A DNA stretch of 30,932 nucleotides from an uncultured Enterococcus sp. (GTDB lineage Bacteria; Bacillota; Bacilli; Lactobacillales; Enterococcaceae), in NCBI GenBank assembly GCA_946409145.1, contig CAMJVA010000004.1, positions 1 to 30,932 of the forward strand. Reading direction: 5' to 3'. The notes under the pieces are model-generated. The model made no database searches. It was not told the origin of the DNA and worked only from the letters and a program-made list of their open reading frames with translations. A program made the translations under genes and the position numbers. Below are positions 7,549 to 15,326 of this stretch, piece after piece. Each line of letters begins with the position of its first letter. The stretch's first letter is position 1.

Positions 7549-8346
7549 CTAACTAAAAAAAGGATGATCATTTGAAATCACATGATTTTCAATTTTTAAA
7601 CATTTTCCAGATGCATTATCAATGTCTAACAGACAATAAGATAAAATTCCTGGTCCCTCTTCTAAAATTTCAAAACGATGAGGAAGCGCCGTGATAAATT
7701 TATCAATGACCCCTTCTTTTTTCATTCCTAAAATACCATTTTCTGGTCCTGTCATGCCCACATCTGTGAGGCGACCAGTGCCTTTTGGTAAAATTCTGGC
7801 GTCATTGGTTTGCACATGAGTATGGGTACCAATCACCCCTGACACAAGTCCATCTAAATGCCAACTTAAAGCAATTTTTTCACTGGTAGTTTCTGCGTGG
7901 AAGTCCACAAAGATTAAATTCGTTTCTTTTTTGGCTTCTTTCACTAATTCTTCAGCCATTTTAAAAGGATCATCTAAAGGAGTCATTAAAGCACGTCCTT
8001 GAAGATTAATGACGGCTAATTTTTCTTGATTCACTTTGACAATTCTCATGCCCACTCCAGGAGTTCCTTTGGGAAAATTAGCTGGACGAATCATTTTATT
8101 GGCTGTATCTATAAAATTAAAGATTTCCCGATTGTCCCAAGTGTGATTTCCCATAGTGATAATATCGGCCCCATCTTGAAGCAATTTTTTATAAATTTTT
8201 TCGGTGATTCCTCGGCCACTTGCTGCATTTTCGCCATTAACAATGGTCATTTGTGGATGATATTTTTGTTTCAACCGTGGCAAATATGTACTAATCATTT
8301 CTCGTCCTAAAGAGCCCATTACGTCTCCAATAAAAAGTATCCGCAT
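7549..8346 (-). CDS. ymdB: YmdB-family metallophosphoesterase
   Basis: A 265-residue calcineurin-like phosphoesterase of the TIGR00282/YmdB family; the Bacillus enzyme (264 residues) cleaves 2',3'-cyclic nucleotides and influences biofilm choice and RNase Y-linked RNA decay. Metal-binding motifs in order are GDVMGSLGR near the N-terminus, NGENAASGRG, GNHTWDN, DFHAETTSEK and GTHTHVQT. The ATG at 8346 is preceded by AAGGAG at six bases; eight more upstream codons are in frame but contain that ribosome site. It is the first gene of the operon, with ricA, mutS, mutL and maf behind it. Its pairing with a RicA-like protein suggests that the RNA-decay link is kept here. Confidence 0.9.
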   Translation of the reverse strand: MRILFIGDVMGSLGREMISTYLPRLKQKYHPQMTIVNGENAASGRGITEKIYKKLLQDGADIITMGNHTWDNREIFNFIDTANKMIRPANFPKGTPGVGMRIVKVNQEKLAVINLQGRALMTPLDDPFKMAEELVKEAKKETNLIFVDFHAETTSEKIALSWHLDGLVSGVIGTHTHVQTNDARILPKGTGRLTDVGMTGPENGILGMKKEGVIDKFITALPHRFEILEEGPGILSYCLLDIDNASGKCLKIENHVISNDHPFFS

Positions 8347-8378
8347 TTTTTTCTCCTTTTCTTTTAACAACTTCCTAT

Positions 8379-8407
8379 ATTATAGCCATAAATTTCTGAC
8401 TTTACAA
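8379..8407 (-). promoter_or_regulatory. Promoter of the ymdB-ricA-mutS-mutL-maf operon
   Basis: On the minus strand, TTGTAA (8402-8407) and a perfect TATAAT (8379-8384) are 17 bases apart. The -10 box is about 32 bases upstream of the ymdB start. No other convincing promoter was seen between the operon genes. Confidence 0.75.
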
Positions 8408-8484
8408 AGGGCGGCGTTTTTTCTCTTCAATAAATAATCAACTTGTGTTACCTTAGGAATAGTTTCTATTTTGGAGGAATTTTG

Positions 8485-9717
8485 ATGAAAAAATTAAAAG
8501 GAATGCTACTAGCTCTTGGACTTTCTACAGCTATTGTTATTCCCATTACCTTGGGAATATATTTTTTCGGTGGGCTGCAAAAAACAGCTAAAACAACGGC
8601 TACCACTGAAACAAGTGAAACCACTGAATCTACTAAAACCACTGGGTCTACTAAAGCTACTGAAGCCACTTCTTCTTCAAGTGAAAAGAAAACTGCTTCT
8701 GAAGATGAAAAAGATCCCGTTGAAAAGTTAATGAGTCAAATGACTTTAGAAGAAAAAGTGGGCCAATTATTTTTAGCTCGTGTTCCTAAAGAAAAACAAT
8801 TAGAAGACCTAAAAAATTACCATTTAGGCGGCTATTTACTATTTGGGAAAGATGTTTCAGGTTTAACTGTGAAAGAATTGCAAGAAAAAACCCAAAGCTT
8901 CCGGGATGCCGCTAAATTTCCTCTTTTATTAGGAGCTGATGAAGAAGGGGGCACGGTGAGCCGAGTGAGTGGAAATAAAGAACTAGTCACTACTCCTTTT
9001 AAATCTCCTCAAGAACTTTACGCTTTAGGAAAATGGGAAAAAATTACTAGTGATACCCTAAATAAAGCAAAACTTTTAACATCTTTCGGTTTAAATACTG
9101 GACTTTTTCCAGTAGCAGATGTGGCTACTGAGAAAAATGCGTTTATTTATGATCGCACCATTGGCCTTGATGCCACAGGAACCAGCGACTATGTGACTAC
9201 TGTCGTCAAAGCTTTAGAAAAAGCACAATTTGGCTCCACCTTAAAACATTTTCCCGGCTATGGAAATAATTCTGATAGTCATACAGAGATTGTGACGGAC
9301 AATCGTCCCTTAAAAGAATTAGAAGAAAATGATTTCAAACCATTTATAGCTGGAATTAAAGCAGGAGCTGACAGTATTTTAGTTTCTCATAATATTGTAA
9401 CTGCCATTGATAATAAAAATCCGGCCTCAATTTCTCCTAAAGTTCATGATATTTTACGCAAAAACTTGAATTTTAAAGGCGTCATTATGACTGACGATAT
9501 GGATATGGCCGGACTTTCCGATTTTATTTCCCAAGAAGATGCTGGTCTTACTGCACTGAAAGCTGGGAATGATTTAATCTTGTCTTCTACTTATAGTCAA
9601 CAAATCCCTAAAATTGTGGCTGCAGTGAAAAAAGGCGATTATAGTGAAGAAGATTTAGATACTTCTGTTAAACGTGTCTTAACTTGGAAAAAAGATTTAG
9701 GACTATTAGAAAAATAA
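8485..9717 (+). CDS. nagZ: Exported glycoside hydrolase family 3 protein, beta-N-acetylhexosaminidase-like
   Basis: This 410-residue protein should remove N-acetylglucosamine-type sugars from cell-wall fragments or glycans. An N-terminal hydrophobic segment (about residues 5-29) acts as signal peptide or membrane anchor; no lipobox cysteine is present. A Thr/Ser/Lys-rich linker (about residues 34-65) leads to the GH3 domain, which starts at VGQLFLARVP. It contains GADEEGGTVSRV, KHFPGYGNNSDSHTEIV (the NagZ-type Asp-Ser-His loop) and GVIMTDDMDMAGL with the nucleophile aspartate. The ATG at 8485 has GGAGG eight bases upstream. It is monocistronic and ends at a parS site and bidirectional terminator. 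The exact substrate is uncertain; the symbol marks family rather than proven function. Confidence 0.88.
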   Translation: MKKLKGMLLALGLSTAIVIPITLGIYFFGGLQKTAKTTATTETSETTESTKTTGSTKATEATSSSSEKKTASEDEKDPVEKLMSQMTLEEKVGQLFLARVPKEKQLEDLKNYHLGGYLLFGKDVSGLTVKELQEKTQSFRDAAKFPLLLGADEEGGTVSRVSGNKELVTTPFKSPQELYALGKWEKITSDTLNKAKLLTSFGLNTGLFPVADVATEKNAFIYDRTIGLDATGTSDYVTTVVKALEKAQFGSTLKHFPGYGNNSDSHTEIVTDNRPLKELEENDFKPFIAGIKAGADSILVSHNIVTAIDNKNPASISPKVHDILRKNLNFKGVIMTDDMDMAGLSDFISQEDAGLTALKAGNDLILSSTYSQQIPKIVAAVKKGDYSEEDLDTSVKRVLTWKKDLGLLEK

Positions 9718-9720
9718 AAT

Positions 9721-9736
9721 TGTTCCACGTGAAACG
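9721..9736. other. parS-type ParB/Spo0J binding site
   Basis: TGTTCCACGTGAAACG matches the 16-base parS consensus TGTTNCACGTGAAACA at every defined position but the last. It lies in the short intergenic space between two convergent genes, three bases after the nagZ stop codon and just before a terminator. In Firmicutes such sites cluster near the origin and load ParB and SMC. No other site this good was found in the window. Confidence 0.85.
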
Positions 9737-9776
9737 AAAAAATCCTCCAGAAATTAAATTTCTGGGGGATTTTTTA
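9737..9776. terminator. Bidirectional terminator between nagZ and the ABC-F gene
   Basis: AAAAAATCCTCCAGAAATT pairs with AATTTCTGGGGGATTTTTT over 19 positions with one mismatch, with T-runs usable on both strands. It serves the two convergent genes. Confidence 0.9.
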
Positions 9777-9783
9777 TTAATTA

Positions 9784-11415
9784 TTATTTTTCCTGTGCTT
9801 GAATGTTAGCCATTTGTTCTTTTACTGTTGGGTTTTCTCTAAATTCATCGTAGGTTGTTTCTGCTCTATCTACCACACCATAAGCGGACAAGTAAATAAT
9901 CCGATTGGCCACTGTTTGAATAAATTGGTGGTCATGAGAAGCAAATAACACGGACCCTTTAAAATCAATTAAGCCATCATTTAAAGCAGTGATACTTTCA
10001 AGGTCTAAATGATTAGTTGGATCGTCTAATAATAACACGTTGGCTTTTAAAAGCATGAGTTTAGATAACATTACCCGTACTTTTTCTCCCCCGGATAAAA
10101 CGTTGACTGATTTTAATACTTCATCTCCAGAAAATAACATTCTTCCTAAAAATCCTCGTAAGAAAGTATTGTCGTCTTCTTCTTTTTCAGCAAATTGACG
10201 TAACCAATCTAAGATACTTTCATCCCCAGAAAACATTGCTGTGGAATCTTTTGGTAAATAAGATTGACTCGTCGTGACACCCCAACGGACTGTTCCTGAA
10301 TCTGGCGTAATTTCTCCCGTTAACACTTTGAAAAGTGCCGTTGTGACCATATCATTTTTACCAAGAAAAGCGACTTTATCATCTTTATTCAAAGTAAAAC
10401 TAATATGATCTAAGATTTTTTCTCCATCAATAGAAACACTTAAATCATCTACTTGCAACAAATCATTTCCAATTTCTCGGTTAGCGTTAAATTTAATAAA
10501 CGGATAACGGCGAGAACTTGGTTGAATATCATCTAAAGTAATTTTATCGAGCATTTTTTTCCGGGAAGTAGCTTGTTTTGATTTTGAAGCATTAGCAGAA
10601 AAACGCGCAATAAATTCTTGCAGTTCTTTGATTTTTTCTTCTTTTTTAGAATTTTGGTCTTGTTGCAAACGTTGGGCTAGTTGAGAAGATTCCAACCAAA
10701 AATCGTAGTTTCCCACATAAAGTTGAATTTTAGAAAAATCTAAGTCAGCCATATGAGTACATACTTTGTTTAAAAAGTGGCGGTCATGGGAAACCACAAT
10801 CACCGTATTTTCAAAATTAATTAAAAATTCTTCTAACCAGTCAATGGACGCCACATCTAGTCCGTTGGTTGGTTCGTCTAAAAGTAACACATCTGGTTTA
10901 CCAAATAAGGCTTGAGCAAGTAAAACTTTTACTTTTTCCCCTGCTGTTAAAGTAGACATTAAGTTTTGGTGCACAGAATCTGGAATATTTAACCCTTGTA
11001 ACAGTTGGCTCGCTTCAACTTCTGCTTCCCAACCTCCTAATTCGGCAAATTCTCCTTCTAATTCTGCTGCTTTAATCCCGTCTTCTTCGGTGAAATCTTC
11101 TTTCATATAAATAGCGTCTTTTTCTTTCATAATTTCATAAAGACGTTCATGACCCATAATTACTGTTTCTAAAATCGTTAACTCTTCATAATCAAAGTGA
11201 TTTTGTTTTAAGGTTGCTAGGCGTTCATTCGGTCCTAAAGTCACTGAACCTGTTGTTGGCTGAATTTCTCCTGATAAAATTTTTAAAAAAGTAGATTTTC
11301 CAGCACCATTTGCCCCAATTAATCCATAACAATTTCCTGGTGTGAATTTAATATTCACGTCTTTAAAAAGCTGGCGGTCGGAAAAACGCAAACTCACATC
11401 ATTTACTGTAATCAA
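9784..11415 (-). CDS. ABC-F family ATPase, YbiT-like
   Basis: A 543-residue soluble protein with two nucleotide-binding domains and no membrane segment, so a ribosome-associated ABC-F factor rather than a transporter. NBD1 has Walker A GANGAGKST and Walker B VLLLDEPTNGLD, with a relaxed signature LTAGE. The P-site-tRNA-interaction linker region is the charged segment of about residues 240-300, with IARFSANASKSKQATSR as in YbiT. NBD2 has a good LSGGE signature and LLLDDPTNHLD, but its Walker A reads GKNDMVTTAL, lacking the usual lysine. The start is a TTG at 11415 with AGG spaced eight bases. It closely follows E. coli YbiT along its length. Nothing suggests antibiotic resistance; a housekeeping translation role is likelier. 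Confidence 0.9.
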   Translation of the reverse strand: MITVNDVSLRFSDRQLFKDVNIKFTPGNCYGLIGANGAGKSTFLKILSGEIQPTTGSVTLGPNERLATLKQNHFDYEELTILETVIMGHERLYEIMKEKDAIYMKEDFTEEDGIKAAELEGEFAELGGWEAEVEASQLLQGLNIPDSVHQNLMSTLTAGEKVKVLLAQALFGKPDVLLLDEPTNGLDVASIDWLEEFLINFENTVIVVSHDRHFLNKVCTHMADLDFSKIQLYVGNYDFWLESSQLAQRLQQDQNSKKEEKIKELQEFIARFSANASKSKQATSRKKMLDKITLDDIQPSSRRYPFIKFNANREIGNDLLQVDDLSVSIDGEKILDHISFTLNKDDKVAFLGKNDMVTTALFKVLTGEITPDSGTVRWGVTTSQSYLPKDSTAMFSGDESILDWLRQFAEKEEDDNTFLRGFLGRMLFSGDEVLKSVNVLSGGEKVRVMLSKLMLLKANVLLLDDPTNHLDLESITALNDGLIDFKGSVLFASHDHQFIQTVANRIIYLSAYGVVDRAETTYDEFRENPTVKEQMANIQAQEK

Positions 11416-11450
11416 ATTTTTATCCTCATTTCTTTTTTCGCAATGAGTGC

Positions 11451-11479
11451 ATTATACCTAGTGTTTTTAAAAGAATCAA
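11451..11479 (-). promoter_or_regulatory. Promoter of the ABC-F gene
   Basis: On the minus strand, TTGATT (11474-11479) and a perfect TATAAT (11451-11456) are separated by 17 bases. The -10 lies 36 bases upstream of the TTG start. Confidence 0.8.
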
Positions 11480-11567
11480 GGTTTCCACTGGTAATTTACT
11501 GATTTTACAAGTTTCAAAGGAATTTTAAGATAAAATCTTTTAAATAAGATAACCAAACCAGACCATG

Positions 11568-11606
11568 AAAAAGTAGTTAGGAAAATTTCCCAACTACTTT
11601 TTCTAC
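11568..11606 (-). terminator. Terminator of the pyruvate oxidase gene
   Basis: AAAAAGTAGTT and AACTACTTTTT flank a smaller GGAAA/TTTCC stem, giving a long hairpin directly after the pox stop codon. It has T-runs on both strands. Confidence 0.85.
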
Positions 11607-11610
11607 TTTT

Positions 11611-13338
11611 TTATTTCAAAAATTCTTTTAAAGGAATTAAATCTTCTGCTTCATAGCGTTCCTTAAAAGCAGCAATTTCTTCTTGGGAGAATTTTTCTGG
11701 GTCTAAGGTTAAATGTTCCACTGGAATTGGTCGATCATTTTTAATTTTACAATCAATGACCACAGGACAATTGCTTTTTTTAGCTAGGTCAAAAATTTCT
11801 GGTAAGTCTTTGGGATCTTCTACTCTATAGCCTATTGCTCCCATGCCTTCTGCGATTTTAGCAAAATCGGCTCCTTGAAGTTTCACTCCATATTTCGTTT
11901 GTTTCGTATCTTCTTGTTCTGCTTCAATAAAGCCAAAGGAATTATTAGAAAAAACAATATTAATAATCGGTAACTTATAAGCTACTTGCGTAATAATATC
12001 TTGCATGACCATTGCAAAGGCACCATCACCATTTAAAGTGAACACTTGACGTTTAGGATAACTTAATTTGGCACCGATTCCTCCTGGAACACCATAACCC
12101 ATAGTAGCAAACCAACCTGAAGTGGTAAATTGTTGCCCGTGACCGTTCATTTCTAAAAAGCGCGCTGCATAAATCGTGGAATTACCCACATCAGTGACAA
12201 AAATAGCGTCCTCTTCTTTAATGCGATTAATTTCTTTAAAAATAGGTTCCACTCTTAAAGGAACATCTTTCCGATCAGCAAATTTATTTACATACTCATG
12301 CCAATTGGCGATATTTTTCAGATTAGCTTCCCACCATTTATCAGGTGTTCTTCCAGGCCCTTTTTCCATGATTTTTTCTAAAGCGGTTTTTCCATCTCCT
12401 AAAATCGTCACATCCGTTTTATGACGGCGACCAAATTGACTGGCAGCAATATCAATTTGAATAAATTTTGCCTTTGGATTGAAAAAGTATTTCCCAAAAG
12501 GAAAATCACTTCCAGCAAAAATAATTAAATCAGCCATTCCTAAAGCTTCGTTAGCAGGTTTCCACGCAACTCGAGCAGCTGAACCTAAATAATAAGGAGC
12601 TAAATCCGGTATAATTCCTTTTGCTAAAACAGAAGCAGCTACGGGCATGGAAAAATATTCTACAAATTTTTCAATAGTTTCTAATCCTCCCCGTAATCCT
12701 TGTCCAATATATAACACTGGTTGTTGCGCTTTTTGAATTAATTCATAAGCAGCACTAAGATCGCTGGATTCTGCAGGAAGAATAACCCCTTTTTTATGAG
12801 GAGCATTAGGGACAAACGTAGCAGGAATTTCCACTTCCCCAAAATCTACTGGAATAGTGACCACTGCCACTCCTTTTTTCTCATAAGCTTGTTTAATGGC
12901 TTCGTCCACAACTTCAGGTAAGCTTTCTGGGGTCATTACCGTTCGATTGTAAACTGAAACATCGGCGTAAATCGGATTTTCATTTAACTCTTGGAAGTAA
13001 AATTGATTCATAGACGTACTAGCCACTTGGCCGATTAAGGCTAAAACAGGCACATGATCCATTTGAGCATCATATAAACCATTTAATAAATGAGTGCCTC
13101 CAGGTCCTGCTGAACCAAAGCAAACGCCAATTTTTCCTGTAAGTTTTGCATCTGCACTAGCGGCTAAAGCGCCCACTTCTTCGTGGCGCACTTGAATATA
13201 TTGAATGGTCTTTTGCTTTTCGTATAAAGCATCCATGGTGGAATTAAAGGAACCTCCCGGAATTCCATAAAGATGATCTACTCCCCAAGCTTCTAAAACA
13301 TTCACCATGGCTACACTGGCTGGTATTTTTTCTGACAT
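11611..13338 (-). CDS. pox: Pyruvate oxidase (thiamine diphosphate and FAD dependent)
   Basis: A 575-residue cytoplasmic enzyme that converts pyruvate, phosphate and oxygen to acetyl phosphate, carbon dioxide and hydrogen peroxide. The N-terminal ThDP domain shows the YGIPGGSFNSTMDAL segment, the catalytic Glu in VRHEEVGALAA, and GSAGPGGTHLLNGLYDA. The C-terminal domain has the ThDP motif GDGAFAMVMQDI followed by NNSFGFIEAEQED. The residues around FIEAEQEDTKQ resemble lactic acid bacterial Pox/SpxB more than acetolactate synthase. The ATG at 13338 has GGAGG eight bases upstream; an ATG 15 bases before it overlaps that site. It is a single-gene unit with its own promoter and terminator. Peroxide production would be a source of oxidative stress. 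Confidence 0.9.
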   Translation of the reverse strand: MSEKIPASVAMVNVLEAWGVDHLYGIPGGSFNSTMDALYEKQKTIQYIQVRHEEVGALAASADAKLTGKIGVCFGSAGPGGTHLLNGLYDAQMDHVPVLALIGQVASTSMNQFYFQELNENPIYADVSVYNRTVMTPESLPEVVDEAIKQAYEKKGVAVVTIPVDFGEVEIPATFVPNAPHKKGVILPAESSDLSAAYELIQKAQQPVLYIGQGLRGGLETIEKFVEYFSMPVAASVLAKGIIPDLAPYYLGSAARVAWKPANEALGMADLIIFAGSDFPFGKYFFNPKAKFIQIDIAASQFGRRHKTDVTILGDGKTALEKIMEKGPGRTPDKWWEANLKNIANWHEYVNKFADRKDVPLRVEPIFKEINRIKEEDAIFVTDVGNSTIYAARFLEMNGHGQQFTTSGWFATMGYGVPGGIGAKLSYPKRQVFTLNGDGAFAMVMQDIITQVAYKLPIINIVFSNNSFGFIEAEQEDTKQTKYGVKLQGADFAKIAEGMGAIGYRVEDPKDLPEIFDLAKKSNCPVVIDCKIKNDRPIPVEHLTLDPEKFSQEEIAAFKERYEAEDLIPLKEFLK

Positions 13339-13371
13339 GAATAATTCCTCCATTTTTGTATTGTTAGTTTA

Positions 13372-13399
13372 ATTGTAGAACTTATCTGCTAATTTTCAA
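13372..13399 (-). promoter_or_regulatory. Promoter of pyruvate oxidase
   Basis: On the minus strand, TTGAAA (13394-13399) and TACAAT (13372-13377) are separated by 16 bases, with the start codon 33 bases beyond the -10. No clear catabolite-repression (cre) site was found near it. Confidence 0.6.
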
Positions 13400-13539
13400 A
13401 ATAATCCTTCTTCTAAATAACATCAATTATTTTTATCTTTTTAAAAAAATGTGCGACTTCAGGCGGATTTCTTTTTAATGTTTTATAGGTACACTAATTT
13501 TAATTAACAAAATCCCGCTTAGTTAAAAGGAGAAATTAA

Positions 13540-14535
13540 ATGAAAGAAAAATACGCTGGAATTACTTTATGTTATTGTTTCTTCTCTTTATGTGTGGTAT
13601 TACTCCACTGCGGTCATTTAGCTGAAAATCCTTATTTACATTTTTTTCTTAAAAGTATCCTTTGCCGCTTTGCTGTTCCTTTTTTTCTCATTAGTACTGG
13701 TTATTTTTATACTAAACAGCAACATGAGAAAAAGGATTATCAAAAACGTTATCGGAAAAAGCAATGGAAAAGTTATCTTTTTTGGAGTGCTATTTATTTA
13801 CCTCTAGGCTTTCTTTTTATTCAAAGTCAGCATCTATCGCCTTTTTTGTATCCAGTCGCGACTCTTTTCGCTTTATTTTACCTAGGAACCTACTATCATT
13901 TATGGTATTTTCCTGCTTTATTATTTGGTTTAAAATGGAATGAATGGTTACTAAAACATTTGAAAATTCCCCTAGTATTACTTATTAATGGCGGTCTTTT
14001 TACTTTAGGAACTTTAGAAACCTATTCGGCTTTTTTTCAACAATTCTCTTGGTTTAGTTTGTATGAACGCTATGAAAGTTTCTTTTACACCACAAGAAAT
14101 GGCTTGTTTTTCACTCCCATTTTTTTACTTTTAGGTTATTTAATTTATCACTATCCAGAAAAAATAAAAAATTTCTACCATTCATTAAAAACAAAAATGG
14201 CTTTAGGCGCTCTAGTCCTTCTAGAAAGCAGTCTCATTTACACGCATCCAGGAAAAGATAAAAATTTCTTTTTCTTTCTCCTCTTTTTAACCCCCGCTTT
14301 ATTTTCTGCTTTACTTTCCTTGAAAATATCTTTTAAATGGAAGAAAAATTGGCGTTATTTCGGCCAACAATTATTCTTTATTCATCCAGGAATTATCTTT
14401 CTTCTGCAACTTTTATTTCCCAATTTAACGGGAATGGGACTTTTTTTCAGTGTGTTGGCACTCTTCATTTTCCTTATGTTAGGACGGAAAATATGGCAAC
14501 GCTCCACAGAAAAATTATTTTCTCCAGGAATTTAA
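13540..14535 (+). CDS. Acyltransferase family 3 membrane protein
   Basis: A 331-residue, very hydrophobic protein with roughly ten transmembrane helices. The opening LCVVLLHCGHL, the RFAVPFFLISTGYFY segment of the second helix and the YHLWYFPALLFGL stretch are typical of acyltransferase-3 proteins, which O-acylate envelope sugars and polymers. It resembles the membrane half of VanT-type serine racemases and similar stand-alone proteins. It lacks a C-terminal extracellular SGNH domain, so it is not a complete OatA. AAGGAG lies seven bases before the ATG. The gene precedes a TetR regulator on the same strand by 69 bases; whether the two share a transcript is unclear. The acceptor molecule is unknown. 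Confidence 0.8.
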   Translation: MKEKYAGITLCYCFFSLCVVLLHCGHLAENPYLHFFLKSILCRFAVPFFLISTGYFYTKQQHEKKDYQKRYRKKQWKSYLFWSAIYLPLGFLFIQSQHLSPFLYPVATLFALFYLGTYYHLWYFPALLFGLKWNEWLLKHLKIPLVLLINGGLFTLGTLETYSAFFQQFSWFSLYERYESFFYTTRNGLFFTPIFLLLGYLIYHYPEKIKNFYHSLKTKMALGALVLLESSLIYTHPGKDKNFFFFLLFLTPALFSALLSLKISFKWKKNWRYFGQQLFFIHPGIIFLLQLLFPNLTGMGLFFSVLALFIFLMLGRKIWQRSTEKLFSPGI

Positions 14536-14604
14536 AAAAAATCACCCTTTATGGCTTTTCTTTTTGCTAAAATTCTTTATGATTAAGACAAAGGAGGGAT
14601 TTTC

Positions 14605-15162
14605 TTGGTTAAAGCCTATACGAAAGAAGCCATTACTAAATATTTTATTGAACGATTAAACCAAGTACCCCTAAGTGACATTACAGTGAAAGAAATTGCC
14701 GAAAATTGCGAGATTAATCGCAATACTTTTTATTATTACTATGAAGATATTTATGATCTTCTTGGTGAAATTTTCCAAAATGAACTGGATCAAGTTATTC
14801 AAGAATATAACGAAACCTTGTCTTGGGAAGAAAGTTTTATTCTAGCGACAAAATTTGCCCTAGATAATAAAAAAGCCATTTATCACGTGTATAATTCCAT
14901 GCGCCAAGAAGAAGTGATTAATTACGTCTATGCCGCAGCTGGAAACGTCATGACTCGTTATGTAAAAAGAGCCAGTGAAAAAATCCCAGCCAGTCAAACC
15001 GATATTTTAATTATTGCTGGTTTTTATCAATGCGCTTTAACTGAAATGGTTATTCGTTGGATTCAACAAGGGATGAAAGAAGATCCAAAAAAAGTTATTA
15101 CTAGAATTGGGCAACTCTTTGATGGAAATATTGAACTTTCCTTAAAAAGAAGTCTCCAATAA
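14605..15162 (+). CDS. TetR/AcrR-family transcriptional regulator
   Basis: A 185-residue repressor-type protein. The N-terminal helix-turn-helix reads ITVKEIAENCEINRNTFYYYYEDIYDLL (about residues 22-49), with the TFYYYYE recognition helix characteristic of TetR proteins. The remainder is a helical ligand-binding domain with the ending IAGFYQCALTEMVIRWIQQGM common in the DhaS/TetR_C-like group. The start is TTG at 14605, seven bases after AGGAGG. A strong terminator follows, and oleate hydratase starts 165 bases downstream on the same strand. Location suggests it could sense fatty acids and control oleate hydratase, but no clear operator was identified. Confidence 0.85.
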   Translation: MVKAYTKEAITKYFIERLNQVPLSDITVKEIAENCEINRNTFYYYYEDIYDLLGEIFQNELDQVIQEYNETLSWEESFILATKFALDNKKAIYHVYNSMRQEEVINYVYAAAGNVMTRYVKRASEKIPASQTDILIIAGFYQCALTEMVIRWIQQGMKEDPKKVITRIGQLFDGNIELSLKRSLQ

Positions 15163-15174
15163 TCTTGCTTTTTT

Positions 15175-15206
15175 AATTCTGGCATTTTTTGCCAGAATTT
15201 TTTTTA
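15175..15206 (+). terminator. Terminator of the TetR gene
   Basis: AATTCTGGCA pairs perfectly with TGCCAGAATT around a five-T loop, followed by a run of T residues. It separates the regulator from oleate hydratase. Confidence 0.9.
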
Positions 15207-15326
15207 TAAAAACTAGGCATTGAAGCTTTAGTGTTGGAATTTCTAGCATAGGATATTTTTTACCTAATGTATCTTTTCTTAAAACTCACTAAGATAAAAG
15301 AGTAGAAAAAAAGAAAAGAGGAATTT

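Noticed and set aside
9784..11415. ABC-F gene as an antibiotic-resistance determinant
   Set aside because: The sequence follows YbiT along its whole length, not the resistance subgroups Vga, Lsa or OptrA.
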